From Protula sp. h YS-2021 (taxonomy: Eukaryota; Annelida; Polychaeta; Sabellida; Serpulidae), in NCBI GenBank assembly GCA_949752745.1, contig OX457029.1, forward strand, positions 13,518,039-13,582,038: a stretch of 64,000 nt of DNA. Reading direction: 5' to 3'. Made by a program: the position numbers and the translations under genes. This document shows positions 1 through 11,490 of this stretch, one piece after another. The notes below the pieces were generated by a model. That model was not told the origin of the DNA. It saw only the letters and a list, made by a program, of their open reading frames with translations, and made no database searches. Position 1 is the stretch's first letter; each line of letters begins with the position of its first letter.

Positions 1-110
1 TACATACCAAGTTTCATTAAAATCCTAGCAGGAGTTTTTAAGTTATCGTGTTAACAAGCTCTTGATGACAGACCGACCGACAGACCGACACGCAGTCGAT
101 CGCATATATT
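1..110. repeat. Dispersed invertebrate repeat fragment with GACCGACC run
   Basis: A phrase of the type 'accaagtttcattaaaatcc' followed by a short (GACCGACAGACC) run. This layout is common in dispersed repeats of marine invertebrates. No coding potential seen. Confidence 0.4.
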
Positions 111-155
111 CCCCGTGGGAAATAAATTACACCGTCAAGAAAATGTTGCACTTAC

Positions 156-344
156 GATGAGCCGCACGCCGAAATGGCTGTCCGTCTCCCGCCCACACGC
201 GATGGGCGATTTGATCAGGCCATTGGCGAGGATTCCAACATGGCGCCCCGTGTCCGCGGCGTTGGCAGACTCCAGGCTCACGTGGGTCTGGCTCATCTGG
301 TGCAGCCGGAAGCGCGTCTCATAGCCGGCCACGGCGGGCTGTGG
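156..344 (-). CDS. Beta-trefoil-like exon 3
   Basis: Encodes AGYETRFRLHQMSQTHVSLE through DSHFGVRLI, with donor gtaagt. It has higher GC than the surrounding introns. Two in-phase acceptors (CAG ending at 345 and at 339, minus strand) would add or omit the dipeptide PQ. Confidence 0.7.
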
Positions 345-3300
345 CTGTGGCACGACACCAATATATGTATATATATGTATATATGTAAATGTTACAGTCA
401 ATGTTGGAAACCCGCCATTTCACGAAATGGCAAACCGTGTTGGGTAAATTCGCGTAATGCCTAAAATCTTTTGCCATTTCAGGAAATAACCTAGAAATCA
501 GGTTTTTTCGTGAAGTTACCTAAAAATCTTACATTTCATTTCACAAATTGGCAAACCAAGATCAGGTAAAATTGCGAAATAAGCTTTTTTTTTGCTCGAA
601 ATTACTTACAATCATGACAAATATTGTGTCTTTTATCTTTTATAATTGCAATAAGATGGCGGGTTTCCAACATTGACTGTAACATATATATGTATATATA
701 TATATATATATATACCAAAAGCTTCAAACCTGGACATTTTTTACCTCTTCCTCAAAAGAGGACTTTTTTACTTTTTTTTTTTTTTTGAAAGAAGACTCTC
801 TTTAACGACCTTTACCACTAGCAGAATAGTTCGGGTACTACTGAGGACGTATATAGCGATTAGATCACTTTCTTACTACACCTGATTCTATTCACTTTCA
901 TTACTTATTTCTTTGCTTTATAATTTCCTCATGACAACGGATTTATAAAGGAAGAAACCATGCGCCAGGGGCAGCATAAGCCAAAAAGCTACACGATTTC
1001 TCTTCATTACTTTGTTTCACTTAAACCCACTTTCATATCAATCTTGTAACAGTCATTTATTTTGGAGATATTTTTTCACAAGATGGGTGATACTTTGCCG
1101 CAATGCTTAAGTGACTGGTGCAGGTGTGGAGCACTAACATAGCTTATAGTGAGGGTGTGGAGCACTTACATAGTTGTCAATATAGACACAGAGCACTTAA
1201 AAACCTGTTACCATAGAGGTAGGAGCTCCTACACAGTTCATAGTAGGTGTGGAGCACTTAGATAGTAAACAGCGAGGTAGTGGAGCACTTACACAGTTCA
1301 TAGTGAGGGTGGCGATATAGAGGGAGGAGCACTTGCGTAGCTGACAAGTGAGGGTTTGGAGCACTTACTTTGTGGCGGATATAGAAGACCACTTACATAG
1401 TTGACAACATAGAGGTTACCGTCCTTGAGGGCCAGGTAGTTGTTGTTGTTGTGTAGACGCACAGTATTCCGTCCTTCGTTCATCACCGTCCACGACGCTG
1501 TGAAGCGAACACAGCCTCGCTCAAATGCATGCTCAGTTTGCAAATGCGTTTATGTGCAGGGTTGAGATTTCGCGGTCGTCCATGGCGACCAACTTTTGGC
1601 TCGGGCGACCAACTTTTTCGAGTTGGTCGCCCGAATGGCGACTAACTTTCTTTACCTGAGTATTTTCTGGTAAATACTGTTGATTATCTTAAACACCATT
1701 TTGTTGTTGTTTTTTCATGTGAGGCGGGCTAGACAAATGTTGCAAAAACTGCGCCGGGCGACTAACTTTTTAAATTTACGAAGAAAATTTTACGAAGTCT
1801 CAACCCTGTATGTGATTACCCGGTGCCACTTTAAACAAAAAACGGCAGGTTTTTTTTAGGACGGCATCCAACTAACCGGTTACTGCGATTAAACGATTTG
1901 ATTGTTACCTGAACAACTAAACCTTGCTTTCGTTTTATGACACCCTTCGATAGTTTTAAATTCCTCTTCCCAAAGCCATTTATTTTTCAACTAAAGTAGA
2001 CAATTTAAAGAGATTTTAGAATTAAGTAAACAGACCATTGAAAGCTTGAGGTCCTTCCGCTCCTACGCCGTCGACCGTCAGCTGGCCCGTGGGTGTTTGG
2101 ACAATCTGCAGAGATTTGCCAGTGCTCCTAGAGATCAACTGCACCACGTTCGTAGACCGGAAGTTATCCTTTACAGCGTCAAATAGTGAGAAAAATACAA
2201 CCTTCATTCATGTACCAACGACCATTTGACCAACATTTAATTCTATTTTAAGACAATCCTTGTTACCAAAGAGAAGAAATGACAGAGAGGAGTTGCTGAG
2301 GAGAGTATACGGAGCGAGAAGGAGAGGGGAAAAGAGAGAAGGTGGGAGAGGAAGAAAGAAAGAGAGGAAGGGACGGAGAAAGGGGGAAAGAGAGAGGGGG
2401 AGGGACGGAGAGGGGGGAAAAGAGAGAGGGGGACGGACGGAGTGAGGGGGGAAGAGAAGGGGTGGGAGTGAGAGAGAGACAGCGGAGAGAGTGAGGGAAG
2501 AAAGAAAGAAAGAAAGAAAGGCTGAAGGAAAAAAGAAAGAAAAGAAAAACATCAATAAAAACAACATAAATCGACGGCCACATAATTCTTCTATTTTAAC
2601 ACTGAGAATTAAAACACAAAAAATTTGTTTATGAGATAACAACGGAAAGAAATTAGCTTGAAGTTCGACTATTTAATTTTTTTGTTCTTATCAAACCTCA
2701 ACTAAATTTAAATAAGGACTCAAATTACAAGCACATCTCAATTTTATTTTTAAGCAACGTCTTTTCGTATCTTCTGTCAAAACCGTGTATAACTAATTAT
2801 AATCAAAATAGCCATAAATTATTGAGCACACCTATTTGCAAATATTAAATGAATTTCTATTTATCAAAAAAAAAAAAAAAGAAAGAAAGAAAAAAAAGTA
2901 AACAACAAACAAAAATCATATTCATATTGGCTTTCTTCTGTGTTGGCGAATGAAGCAAGCTTGAACTACTCATACAACAATCCAAAAAAAAAACACAAAA
3001 AAAAACAAACAAAAAAACAAAAAAAAAACAAGCATGTCCAAGGATATGACCCAGTCGAGTTACCAAACAAAGGAAAGAGAGAAAAACTCTGAAACGAATA
3101 CTGTTAGGCCAAAAAAAAGTAAGTAAAAATGCATTTAATCTAGTTTGGAGTCTTGGAGAGGTTGGGTTTTGTCGATTCACGTATTTACCGACATTTACAC
3201 AATTTTAAAACAATTTTGAAATCCCACCATTTCGGCATTTTTTTTCATTTGCGAAAAAAAGCAAAGTCCACGTGGAGAAGCACCTAAGAAACTTTAAGAT

Positions 3301-5359
3301 TTTATAACTATTTGAAAAAGACTGGCAGAAATAAATGGTTTGACAATTCAGTTATTTACTACCATTTATTCCAGTTCTTGCCAAAGTTTAAAATTCCGCC
3401 ATTTCGTCAGTTTTTAGCGAACCGCGAAAAAAATAATAGCCTGGTAGCCAAACCCCTGGGGAACATCCCTGCGTAACATCTAAACGATTGGTGTAAAACT
3501 GCAGGAGGAGTAGCATTTTAAAAATGGATCAAAACGGGCACAAAAGGTGCCGCCATTTTGTCAGTTTTTCGTCAATCGTCAAAAAAAGTAATACCAAGGT
3601 GGGGGACCACCCAGGGAACATTACTGCGAAGGGAGCAAAACTGCAGGAGGAGAAGCATTTTAAAGAAAAGGTTGAACGTACGCACATACGCACACACATT
3701 CAAGAACCCTATAGTGATACGACTAACCCAGTCTGACAAAGTCGGCTGGGTTAAAAAACAAGCACAACACACATGGAATCGAGCCCACCCCACAAAAACT
3801 AAACTGAAATTGAACTGAAAAAAATAGAACATTTAATTATCTGAAATACTTGTATCATGGCACTTTTATGTCCGTGGGTTAAGCGTATGCTAACAACTGG
3901 CTTAATATCTACTGTAATCAGCAATGGGAACGCTGGAAAAAAGGGGCTGGAGGTTGGGGGGGGGGGGGGCAGGGGGGGGGGGGGAGATGACATACAGATG
4001 ACCGACTAGTGATGGATTTTTATTATTGTTGTTATTCCACATTACAAATTTCCGGGTCAATGCATGACGTGAACAGCTGTGAAGAGTTGGCATGCAGATT
4101 ACAGCTACAGGGAATATATATCGCTGGTTAACTCCCACCAAGATCTACATACAGTTTGGTGGTATTTTTTACTATTGAGGCCAGGAAGAAAAATAGTCTT
4201 GTTTCTCATCCCAATCGGAGGTCCTTTTTTTCGAACAAATTAGACACAGGCTCAGTCAAATTTCGCATTTAGCATTTGCTAAATCTTCGCATAGTCGGGC
4301 TTCCGGTTGATTGTTTTACTACGGTATTTTAAGAACCCACAATATTAGTGACCCTGCCGGAGTGTGTGTGGGGGGGGGGGGGTTTGTGAGGCGGGGATGA
4401 GAAACAAGGTATATTTTGCTGCCTCGCCTAAAGCATAAAACGGGGAATGGGGAACAGAGCAGAAAATTCGCAGTCACAGACGGCATGCAGCTCCCCCCCC
4501 CCCCGCCCCCCCCCCCCCCCCAAAAAAAAAAAATTAATGTCAGCTGGCTTGTTTTTCTTCCGCCCGAAATAGTTAAGTTCCCCACTGCGACAAATTGTAC
4601 GAATACTCTGCCCTGTAAAAACTTGAATGGGACTCGAAAAAAATAACCCAAAATATAAACATGCAGAACTAGAATATTCATAATCGCTGACCAATGAATA
4701 CTGATAAGCATTGACCACCATCGAATAGCATGCAGGCTTCCGGTTCATCAGTACGCAGGTCTTTTTTAACAGCGTGAGTAAGCAAAGCAAATGACTAGCG
4801 ATTGACTTATCTGGTGACTAATACCATAACACAGAAGGGCAGGTGACGTTTACACGGGGACTGGGGAGGAGGGCAGTGGACAGGGGAGGGGGCAGGGGGG
4901 AGACACAACCATCACCAAACAGTAAATGAGGACTTCTTTCATGCATATCTCACCAACAGAGGCGACTGCGCATGTTCATCCCACTTATTACTTATGGTGC
5001 GACTAGCCGAATCCACTTCCCGCGTAATGGACGCGGCAGCCGAATCAAACTCTCTCTTGAACGAGTTGAATAAACCAGCCTGTTAGAATGAAATAATCAC
5101 ACGCGCACACAAATCATTAAGCACTCTTTATAATAGACATTTCTGAAAAAGAGGAGGGTGGCGACCTTACCAACAAGGGCGAGCTGACGTTCTCGGCGAC
5201 TTTATGGTCGATCTTAGTGCCAAGTTTTTCGGCAGCACTCGCTATGTCCGCGCCGGCGCCGAAAAGAGAGTTCGAGGCGCCGTCTAGTTTTCTCCCTATG
5301 TTAGTAAACTGAAAGGCAGCCACGCGAATTTGCGCTATGACGTCACATCGTAACACATC
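156..5359 (-). CDS. Partial host gene: amphipathic-helix exons followed by beta-trefoil-like exons
   Basis: Five exons on the minus strand, in transcription order 5359-5171, 5079-4954, 2168-2036, 1497-1397 and 344-156, join with matching phases (0, 0, 1, 0) and canonical GT..AG borders. The first two encode alanine/serine/lysine-rich amphipathic helices; the last three encode short beta-hairpin repeats of beta-trefoil type (VVQLISRSTGKSLQIV; NTVRLHNNNNYLALKDG; ETRFRLHQMSQTHVSL), the fold of FGF, fascin and ricin-B modules. I do not recognise a named family and assign no function. No in-frame Met or stop is seen, so an upstream exon (above 5359) and a downstream exon (below 156) are missing. 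Introns are rich in simple repeats, and one holds a MITE. The exon chain is strong because every phase fits; the fold call is inference from pattern. Confidence 0.72.
391..683. mobile_element. MITE with 28-bp perfect terminal inverted repeats
   Basis: The ends 391-418 and 656-683 are perfect inverted repeats beginning GTTACAGTCAATGTTGGAAA. The 293-bp body is AT-rich with no ORF. It lies within an (AT)n/(TATG)n tract, so the target duplication cannot be read unambiguously. It interrupts the intron between the last two visible exons of the beta-trefoil-like gene. Confidence 0.75.
1090..1430. repeat. Degenerate minisatellite (unit around 30 bp)
   Basis: Repeated phrases of the form 'gtggagcacttacatagtt' recur about every 30-60 bp across the intron, up to and slightly overlapping the donor at 1396. 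Confidence 0.6.
1397..1497 (-). CDS. Beta-trefoil-like exon 2
   Basis: Acceptor ttcgcttcacag, donor gtaagt. Encodes SWTVMNEGRNTVRLHNNNNY then LALKDGNLYVVNY; the Y-L-A-L-K-D-G pattern is typical of beta-trefoil hairpins. The donor lies at the end of a degenerate tandem repeat (1090-1430). Confidence 0.7.
1560..1810. repeat. Dispersed repeat with inverted 'gcgaccaact' phrases
   Basis: Several direct and inverted copies of gcgaccaacttt / gttggtcgcc within an intron, opening and closing with 'gttgag..tc'. Looks like a non-autonomous dispersed repeat; class not determined. Confidence 0.35.
2036..2168 (-). CDS. Beta-trefoil-like exon 1
   Basis: Encodes DNFRSTNVVQLISRSTGKSL and on to GPQAFN, a hairpin repeat with hydrophobic strands and a GK turn. 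It ends in phase 1 (AAT G) at a weak donor gtctgt; the next exon supplies the CG that makes an Ala codon. Confidence 0.65.
2169..4953. other. Intron, 2.8 kb, with purine tract and G/C homopolymers
   Basis: Contains a long GGGA/GAAA purine tract (about 2280-2540), A-rich runs (2865-3025), a tandem block 3190-3740 with repeated phrases such as 'aaactgcaggaggag', and G or C homopolymers at 3955-3985, 4370-4382 and 4491-4521. Apparent ORFs here are low-complexity shadows. Confidence 0.6.
4954..5079 (-). CDS. Second helical exon of the beta-trefoil-like gene
   Basis: Forty-two codons, phase 0 at both ends, acceptor ttctaacag and donor gtgag. Begins AGLFNSFKREFDSAAAS and ends ..AQSPLL, the same ..SPLL ending just before the donor as the preceding exon, which suggests that the two arose by exon duplication. 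Confidence 0.68.
5171..5359 (-). CDS. Helical exon of the beta-trefoil-like gene
   Basis: Reads VLRCDVIAQIRVAAF and continues as an amphipathic Ala/Gly-rich helix, ending ..NVSSPLL before a good donor (gtaagg). It ends in phase 0. The 5' border is uncertain: attgag at 5360-5365 (minus) is a possible acceptor, and an in-frame TAA lies at 5380-5378. Confidence 0.65.
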
Positions 5360-5380
5360 CTCAATGGTGAAACCCGATTA

Positions 5381-7560
5381 ATATGTCATATTTTCCACAC
5401 GTTTATAATTTCAGACATCATTGCTATCAGCGACGTTGTGTTACTAAAGGTTTTATAAATAAAAATGTTCCAGGACTTCGAGTTAAAATTCGAAATTATC
5501 GAAGAGCACTCACAGCCCTTTTTTCCCTCCCATTTTTATTGGGTTCTGTATTTGACGAACAATGAAAACAAAGAAAAAGACTTGTACCTGGTTAATATCA
5601 TTCATTCATAGCGAAATGAATCAATACTGAAATCAATATCTGCAAATAGTTCGATTGCAGTGAAAAAGAACATTTTTATCAGATAAGGCAATTTCAACTG
5701 CATTTCGGAATAGACTCACGATGCTCAGTCTCGCTGATATATGTAGAGAATAAGAGGAGTTTTACGGCCATTAGTTTACGTTAGTCTATTCCGGAACAGA
5801 CTCCCGGTCACTAGTACCTTATTTTGTCCCAGGACAAGAAATATCTACTTTCCTATTTGCTTATTTTGCACAATAGGGAGTTGTTTGTTTCAACTTAGGA
5901 ATAAGTAAACTCTATAAAGAGTACGGCACATGTTCCAAAAATAGGTGAGGCTATGCACATATTCCAAAACCAGAGGAGGCTATGCACATACCATGTTGCT
6001 CGATGTACTTTCTTCTCCCTCTCCCTCTCAAATAATCGTCTGCCTGTGCAATAGTAAAAAGAAACAAATAATTCTAGACACACTCAAGACACCCTTACAC
6101 TGAACTTACTACCTTGTTTTACACCCGCCTAACTCTCATCTGTGTTTCTACATACACCATGCTAGCTTACAGCAAATAATTAGGCAGGGCGATTCGCGAA
6201 AATTTCTAAATAAAAATAGGTTCGCGGTGACACTAGACTATAATAATATTCACAACAGGAGGCGGGAAGAGGGGGGGAGGGGGGGGGGGGGGAGGGCAGG
6301 GGCGCAAAACTTTTCTTCATTGTAACTGGCTTAATTACCAAATACCTTACAGGGAGCTTAAAAATTATAGTTAGCCTGAAATTTTTTAACTTGTGTCTTC
6401 AACACCGCATTTTTTTAAATATCCAACGTGAGTTTTAACTCTCTTGCTGGTGTTTATGTTAGCTGTAATAAGTTCTATTAGATTTTTCTGTTGAGAACAG
6501 ATGAGTTGACCAGCACAGTCCGTCAACACTTCAGACACTAGAAATGGTGCAAGTACGAAGGTTGTTCAGAACCATGACCTGAGCATTTGGTATTCTGCAA
6601 AGCTGCACTTGAGAACTTTTGTAACTTATCATTTTCTTAGTACCTGCTTAGTACGGTATATACTGATTACAGGCTACAGGCTTCAACAGCTACGCGTATC
6701 TCTATGTCACAGCTAGGAAGCTTTTCATTTTTGTTCCGCTAATGGCGGTCAACTTTGCATGTTCTGAGGCACGATCCTACATACCAGTCCCTAATATTCA
6801 AACATTTACCGAAAGTTCAGGCATAATATACCCTTTTTGTAAAATAGGTAAAACTTTTAATGGGTTGCATGTCTTTTATTTCTTCGTTAAATTGCAGAAA
6901 AGTTAGTTTCTGTAATGAACTGTCAAATGTTTGTTTACGTTCCGGTCTTTAATGGTAATGTGACTAAAGTCATGTGACCAAAAATTCAAAGGAAGGGGGT
7001 TAAAGATCATCTGTAAAATATATGCTGAAATAGGTGATAGACGCAGAACTTTCCACATATTTATTTTGTACTAACTTTTAATTTCTGCCACTTTTTTATA
7101 TCAATTCAAAAGTTTTTGATGAATAACTGTAAAACTACTGTTACTTTTTAAAAGGAATAAACCTTGTTCCCCACATGTAAACAAATGACAATATTGGGTG
7201 AGATTTGTGGTTATTTCAGTATTCTTTTCTTTCAAAAAAAGCGTGACACAGAGACGTGAGAACAGGTCGGGCCTACAAAGCGACAATTTGAGTTAGGTGC
7301 CGAAGGGGCGACGATCTTAGACTTTTGAAGAAAATCTTTGCGTTACGACTAAATTTAGTTGGGATCAGGACATATGACGGAAAAAAAACTGGCAAAAATT
7401 AGCAAAAAACTTCCATTTTGCCAGAAACATATTCAAATGTTGACTATTAAAGGGGCTGAATAATACGTAAAATAGCTTTTAAAAGATCATACGGTGGTGT
7501 TTTAAATTCCAAAGTGTGAATGTTGAAAGAAAATTAGACTTTTGGTGTTTTTCCCTTATC
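5381..7560. other. Non-coding stretch, no gene seen
   Basis: AT-rich sequence with a G-rich homopolymer patch (6260-6300) and no ORF with protein-like composition. The 5' exon(s) of the beta-trefoil-like gene may lie here or further upstream, but I could not place them. Confidence 0.5.
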
Positions 7561-8340
7561 AGTTCTTTATAACTTATCCAAAAAAATACTTGCCCTTGAA
7601 ATGACACCTGCATCGGAAAGATCCGTACGAATAATGTACTTTGGGTGTTTCGAATAAAATGCGCAAGAATTCTGAATTTCGACTTCGAGGAAAACCGGGC
7701 AAAAATGAAAGAAGTGATAGAAAAAGACAAAAGAAATATCGCTAAAACAGCTCATACTCGGAATATAAAAGAAGTCGAAACTCTTGAAACTGTTTGCTAA
7801 AACTTTTAATAAATTTTTAAAATACCAGTAGCATAAGCCAAATCACACTTTGGGCGTTCCCAATAAAAATGCGCAAAAATTCCTGCGTTTCAAATAAAAT
7901 AACCGGGTAAAAAATGAAAGAAATGATAGAGAGATTTCGCCTAAATGTCAAATTTCTCTTGCACCAAAGAGCAATCGGGTTTTTAACCACCCGTTTGATA
8001 TTTTAAAAACTTATTAAAAGTTTTAACAAATGGTTTCAAGTTTCATTTTCTTTTATGTTCCGAGTATGAGCTGTTTTTGCGATATTTCTTCCATATTTTT
8101 TCTATCATTTCTTTCAATTCTTTACCCGGTTCCCACGCAGTCGAAATTCAAAATTCTTGCGCGTTTTATTCGAAACACCGAAAGTGTGATTTGGCTTATA
8201 CGGGTTGTTAAAAACCCCGACTGCTCTTTGGTTCAAGAGAAATCTGACATTTAGGTGAAATCTCTCTATGATTTCTTTAATTTTTTTATCCGGTTATTTT
8301 ATTCGAAACGCAGAATTTTTCGGCATTTTCATCGCTAGCA
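7560..8340. repeat. Nested fold-back (inverted) repeat
   Basis: About 135 bp at 7860-7995 is inverted at 8195-8330, and 7640-7810 is inverted at 7995-8175 (for example, 'cagctcatactcggaa' at about 7748 against 'ttccgagtatgagctg' at about 8058). Related sequence appears at 15130-15440 and 50400-50690, so it is a dispersed family with self-inverted structure. Confidence 0.6.
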
Positions 8341-9460
8341 TTTGAAGCCGTACGAGTGCCCGTATCCGAGCCGCTCGTACCACTTAGCGACCTGTGCGTA
8401 CTGCATGCGGACTTAGACCATTAATAATGTCACAAAAACCATGACATTAATACGCTGAATCAACAATACTCATACCTGCGAATGTCTTCTTTCAATCAGT
8501 GAAGAGATATGCCTTGTTTCGCAACTTTTTTTCACTTTTCTCTCTGTGTATTCTTTTCGGAGTTGCATTTGGACCGAACCAGAAGAGTCAAAACATCCGG
8601 TTCTGATTTTAGTAAGGCTCATAAAAGAACATGTTTACCCGACCAAGAAATGTAAACAATTAAAATTGAAGGCGGAATAATGATTGAACTGAAAATTTTT
8701 ATTCAGGCACTTAAAACTCCCAACGCAATATTATTATCAATATTTGTTTATAAAGCTTCCTCGATGAAGTAACATAAATAGCTCAATAACCGAAAATAAA
8801 CAAAAAAAAAACCAAAAAAAACTTACAGTTTGGCAGCCATTTTGACATCATCATGTGATGTCACGTGAGGTTAGGAACTTAACCGGAAGTAACCTCGGGT
8901 GCGGACCGTAAAAACTGGTTCCAGTTAAATCTGAAAAGAACAGGTAGTTCTAGAACCAGTTATTAGACCGGTAAATAGTTATGCCCAAAAGAATACACGC
9001 AGAACGGCTAAACCCGGAAGTTTACCACTAGGCTAGTTGCACTAACCACAACAATGAAATTCCCAGTCACATAAAACGATGACAAAAACTGAAAAAAAAA
9101 TCAAAGTTCAACAAGTGAATTCGTAGTTGAAACTGCAATGTAAACATCCGGTGGCCTTGAGAGGTCAATTGGGATAAACAATGGTTGAAAGGAAGATTAT
9201 TATAAAACATATATAGTCAGGTAAAAAATAAACTCTCTCTGTTTTCAGATGAAATTTAAAACATTGTGTTAATATGTAGAATAAATAAAAGTATTTTGCA
9301 GTATTTGTTGTGATTTCAATGTAAACACTATTTATCGCCCATGTAAACAAAGAGCTGTCAAATTTTAGCAACATTTCGAAGACTTTTGAAGGTATTTTTC
9401 ATCAATTATGAGGCTTGTCAACTTAAACAAGCTGTGAAGATATGCAGTTTAGTTCCTAAT
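8341..9460. other. Non-coding stretch, no gene seen
   Basis: AT-rich flank of element A with no credible ORF. Confidence 0.5.
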
Positions 9461-9466
9461 AGAAAC

Positions 9467-11042
9467 AGTAGTATAGAAACGCCGGTTCTACGCCACTTGA
9501 TGACGTCATCATGTCTGGACCGGAAGTGACGTCATAGTGTCTGTTTGTTTCTATCTGCTTCAGTTTTTGGATGAAGCGCGCGCGTGTGTTGGCATGACGT
9601 CATGATGAAGGGTAAACGTCACAGCAGAGTGTGCGTAAACGAAACGTCATTTCGTTTTCGTAATTTGAAATAACGGACTTCCGTTGAAGTGTGGAACTTA
9701 TATTTGTAACATGTCGCCATTTTAACTGTGTAAAAAGTGAAAAAAAAATGAGATAACTTTCGTTATAGTTGGTCGATTTGCATGAAACTTTCACTGTTTG
9801 ATTCAGTTTTATGTATCGTTTTAACATTAAGTGGTTATAGGCTATTTACACCGATGGCTGTATGCATAATGTGACATGCCGCCATTTTAACTTTGTAAAA
9901 AGTGAAAAAATGAGATAACTTTCGCTATAGTTGGTCGATTTGCATGAAACTTTCACTGTTTGGTTAAGTTTTATATCTAGTTTTTGTTATAATGTAGTCA
10001 TGGGCTATTTGCGCAGCTGGCTGTATGCATAATTTGACATTCGCCATTTTAACTTTTTAAAAAGTGAAAAAGTGTAATAACTTTCGTTATGGTTAACCGA
10101 TTTGAATGAAAATTTCACCATTGAATTCAGTTTGATGTCTTAGTTTACAGTAGTTTGCATAGGTGGGTTGTTGGAATGGCGCGCGCCCACCATTCAAACA
10201 TGTGTTTGAATTATTTTTACGTCAAACTATTGTTCAACAAGTTGTTTAGCAATTGTACAACAATTGTTCAACAATCTGTTGTTCAACATGTTCAACATGT
10301 TGTTGAACATGTTCAACATGTTCGACATGTTCAGCATGTTCAACATGTTCAACATGTTCAACAACATGTTCAACATGTTCAACATATTCAACAACATGTT
10401 CAACAAGTTGAACATGTTCAACATGTTGTTGCACAAGTTGAACATGTTCAACATGTTCAACATGTTGAATATGTTCAACTTGTTCAACAACATGCTGTTT
10501 AACAAGTTGTTCAACAAGTTGTAGTTCAAGCAAAGAAAAAACAAGACATATGTTGAATAGGTTTAGTAATACATTTAAATGCACTTAAATACACTTAAAT
10601 ACACTTAAATATATACAGCTTAAATCTATAACAATATTATAACATTTATTGATTTACAAAGTCTTTATTATAATGTTTAGTCAAATAAGTCTATTTTTCT
10701 TCATCTGCTTCACTCTGTTCACTGGCATCCATATCACTTTCTTCGTCACTGCTTTCATCTTCCTCCTCCTCATCTAGAAGCTCTTCAAAGAATGCATCGT
10801 TTCTTCTTATAGCCGCCTTTAGTGCCTTTGAATAATCGTAATGTTTTTCATCAACAAAGTAATTGAAGTCTTCTAAAATGGTTTCATAATGTTCGTTTTG
10901 TTGTAGACGTTGGGCATATTCAAATAGTCTCATAAACAGTTGTTTAAGTCGACGCTTATAAATGGGTCGAAAGTCATCACTTGCTATTTCACGCGCATCT
11001 TCAAGCCCTTGTTCTTCATATTCTGAAACCTTTTCTTGAAAC
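9467..11042. repeat. Element A left inverted arm
   Basis: Inverted copy of the right arm, 1.58 kb. It carries three of the 162-bp units (CGCCATTTTAAC anchors near 9717, 9879 and 10042), the palindromic array and an inverted, near-identical copy of the gene's 3' half. Confidence 0.8.
10220..10535. repeat. (GTTCAACAT)n palindromic array, left arm of A
   Basis: Nine-base units GTTCAACAT/GTTGAACAT with AACATGTT palindromes. Because the unit length is a multiple of three and it lacks stops in several frames, it is open on both strands (for example QHVQHVVEHVQHV or FNMFNMLLNMF); these ORFs are not independent genes. Confidence 0.8.
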
Positions 11043-11059
11043 TTGCTCAAAAATGCCAT
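10691..11059 (-). pseudogene. Truncated inverted copy of the element A gene (helical domain only)
   Basis: A 122-residue ORF that begins with ATG at 11059, reads MAFLSKFQEKVSEYEEQGLE and then matches residues of the plus-strand gene to its stop with only a few substitutions. The zinc fingers are absent. It lies in the left inverted arm and reads outward, like the full gene in the right arm. If expressed, it would be a zinc-finger-less variant. Calling it a pseudogene is a choice; it is an intact ORF. Confidence 0.6.
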
Positions 11060-11125
11060 ACTTGGTAAAATTGCTAAAATTGCTGACTCAGCAATTTAAC
11101 CAAGTTTGGCATTTTTGAGCAAGTT
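11040..11125. repeat. Hairpin at the inner edge of the left arm
   Basis: 11040-11066 (AACTTGCTCAAAAATGCCAT...) and 11099-11125 are near-perfect inverted repeats of 27 bp with a 32-bp loop that itself contains GCTGACTCAGC. The hairpin lies exactly where homology to the right arm stops. Confidence 0.65.
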
Positions 11126-11374
11126 ACACAAAATATTTTGATTACATCGAAGTAACATAAAAGGAAGAGTGAGACATGCATTTCATACCTAACAAACAGA
11201 AACAAATTCTGCTGAGTCAGTTTTTTTTTTGGTAAGGCGCGCGCCTGTTCGAATGACGTTATTATGACGTTATAATGATGACGTGATGACGTCATAATGA
11301 TGTCATGATAACGTCATAAAGACGTCATGACGTTAGACTCCCCTAAGCGGCATAACCCTAACCCTAGGCGTAGA
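11126..11374. other. Element A centre: TGACGT-rich patch and telomere-like motif
   Basis: Single-copy core. Contains GGCGCGCGCC (11238), a run of TGACGTCA-like sites (11255-11335) and TAACCCTAACCC (about 11350-11362). No ORF of note. Confidence 0.5.
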
Positions 11375-11490
11375 CAACATGTTCAACAACATGTTGAACA
11401 TGTTGAACTTGTTGAACATGTTCTTCAACATGTTCTTCAACATGTTGTTTAACAAGTTGAACATGTTCAACATGTTGTTCAACAAGTTGT
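11375..11490. repeat. (GTTCAACAT)n palindromic array before the element A gene
   Basis: Same 9-base palindromic unit as in the arms, located directly upstream of the TATA box of the gene. Confidence 0.75.

Noticed and set aside
2208..2642. Ser/Leu/Phe/Pro-rich ORF on the minus strand
   Set aside because: Comes from a purine/pyrimidine-biased simple-sequence tract.
10155..10584. Overlapping ORFs on both strands rich in QHV, FNM or EHV
   Set aside because: They are translations of the 9-base palindromic array; no independent coding evidence.
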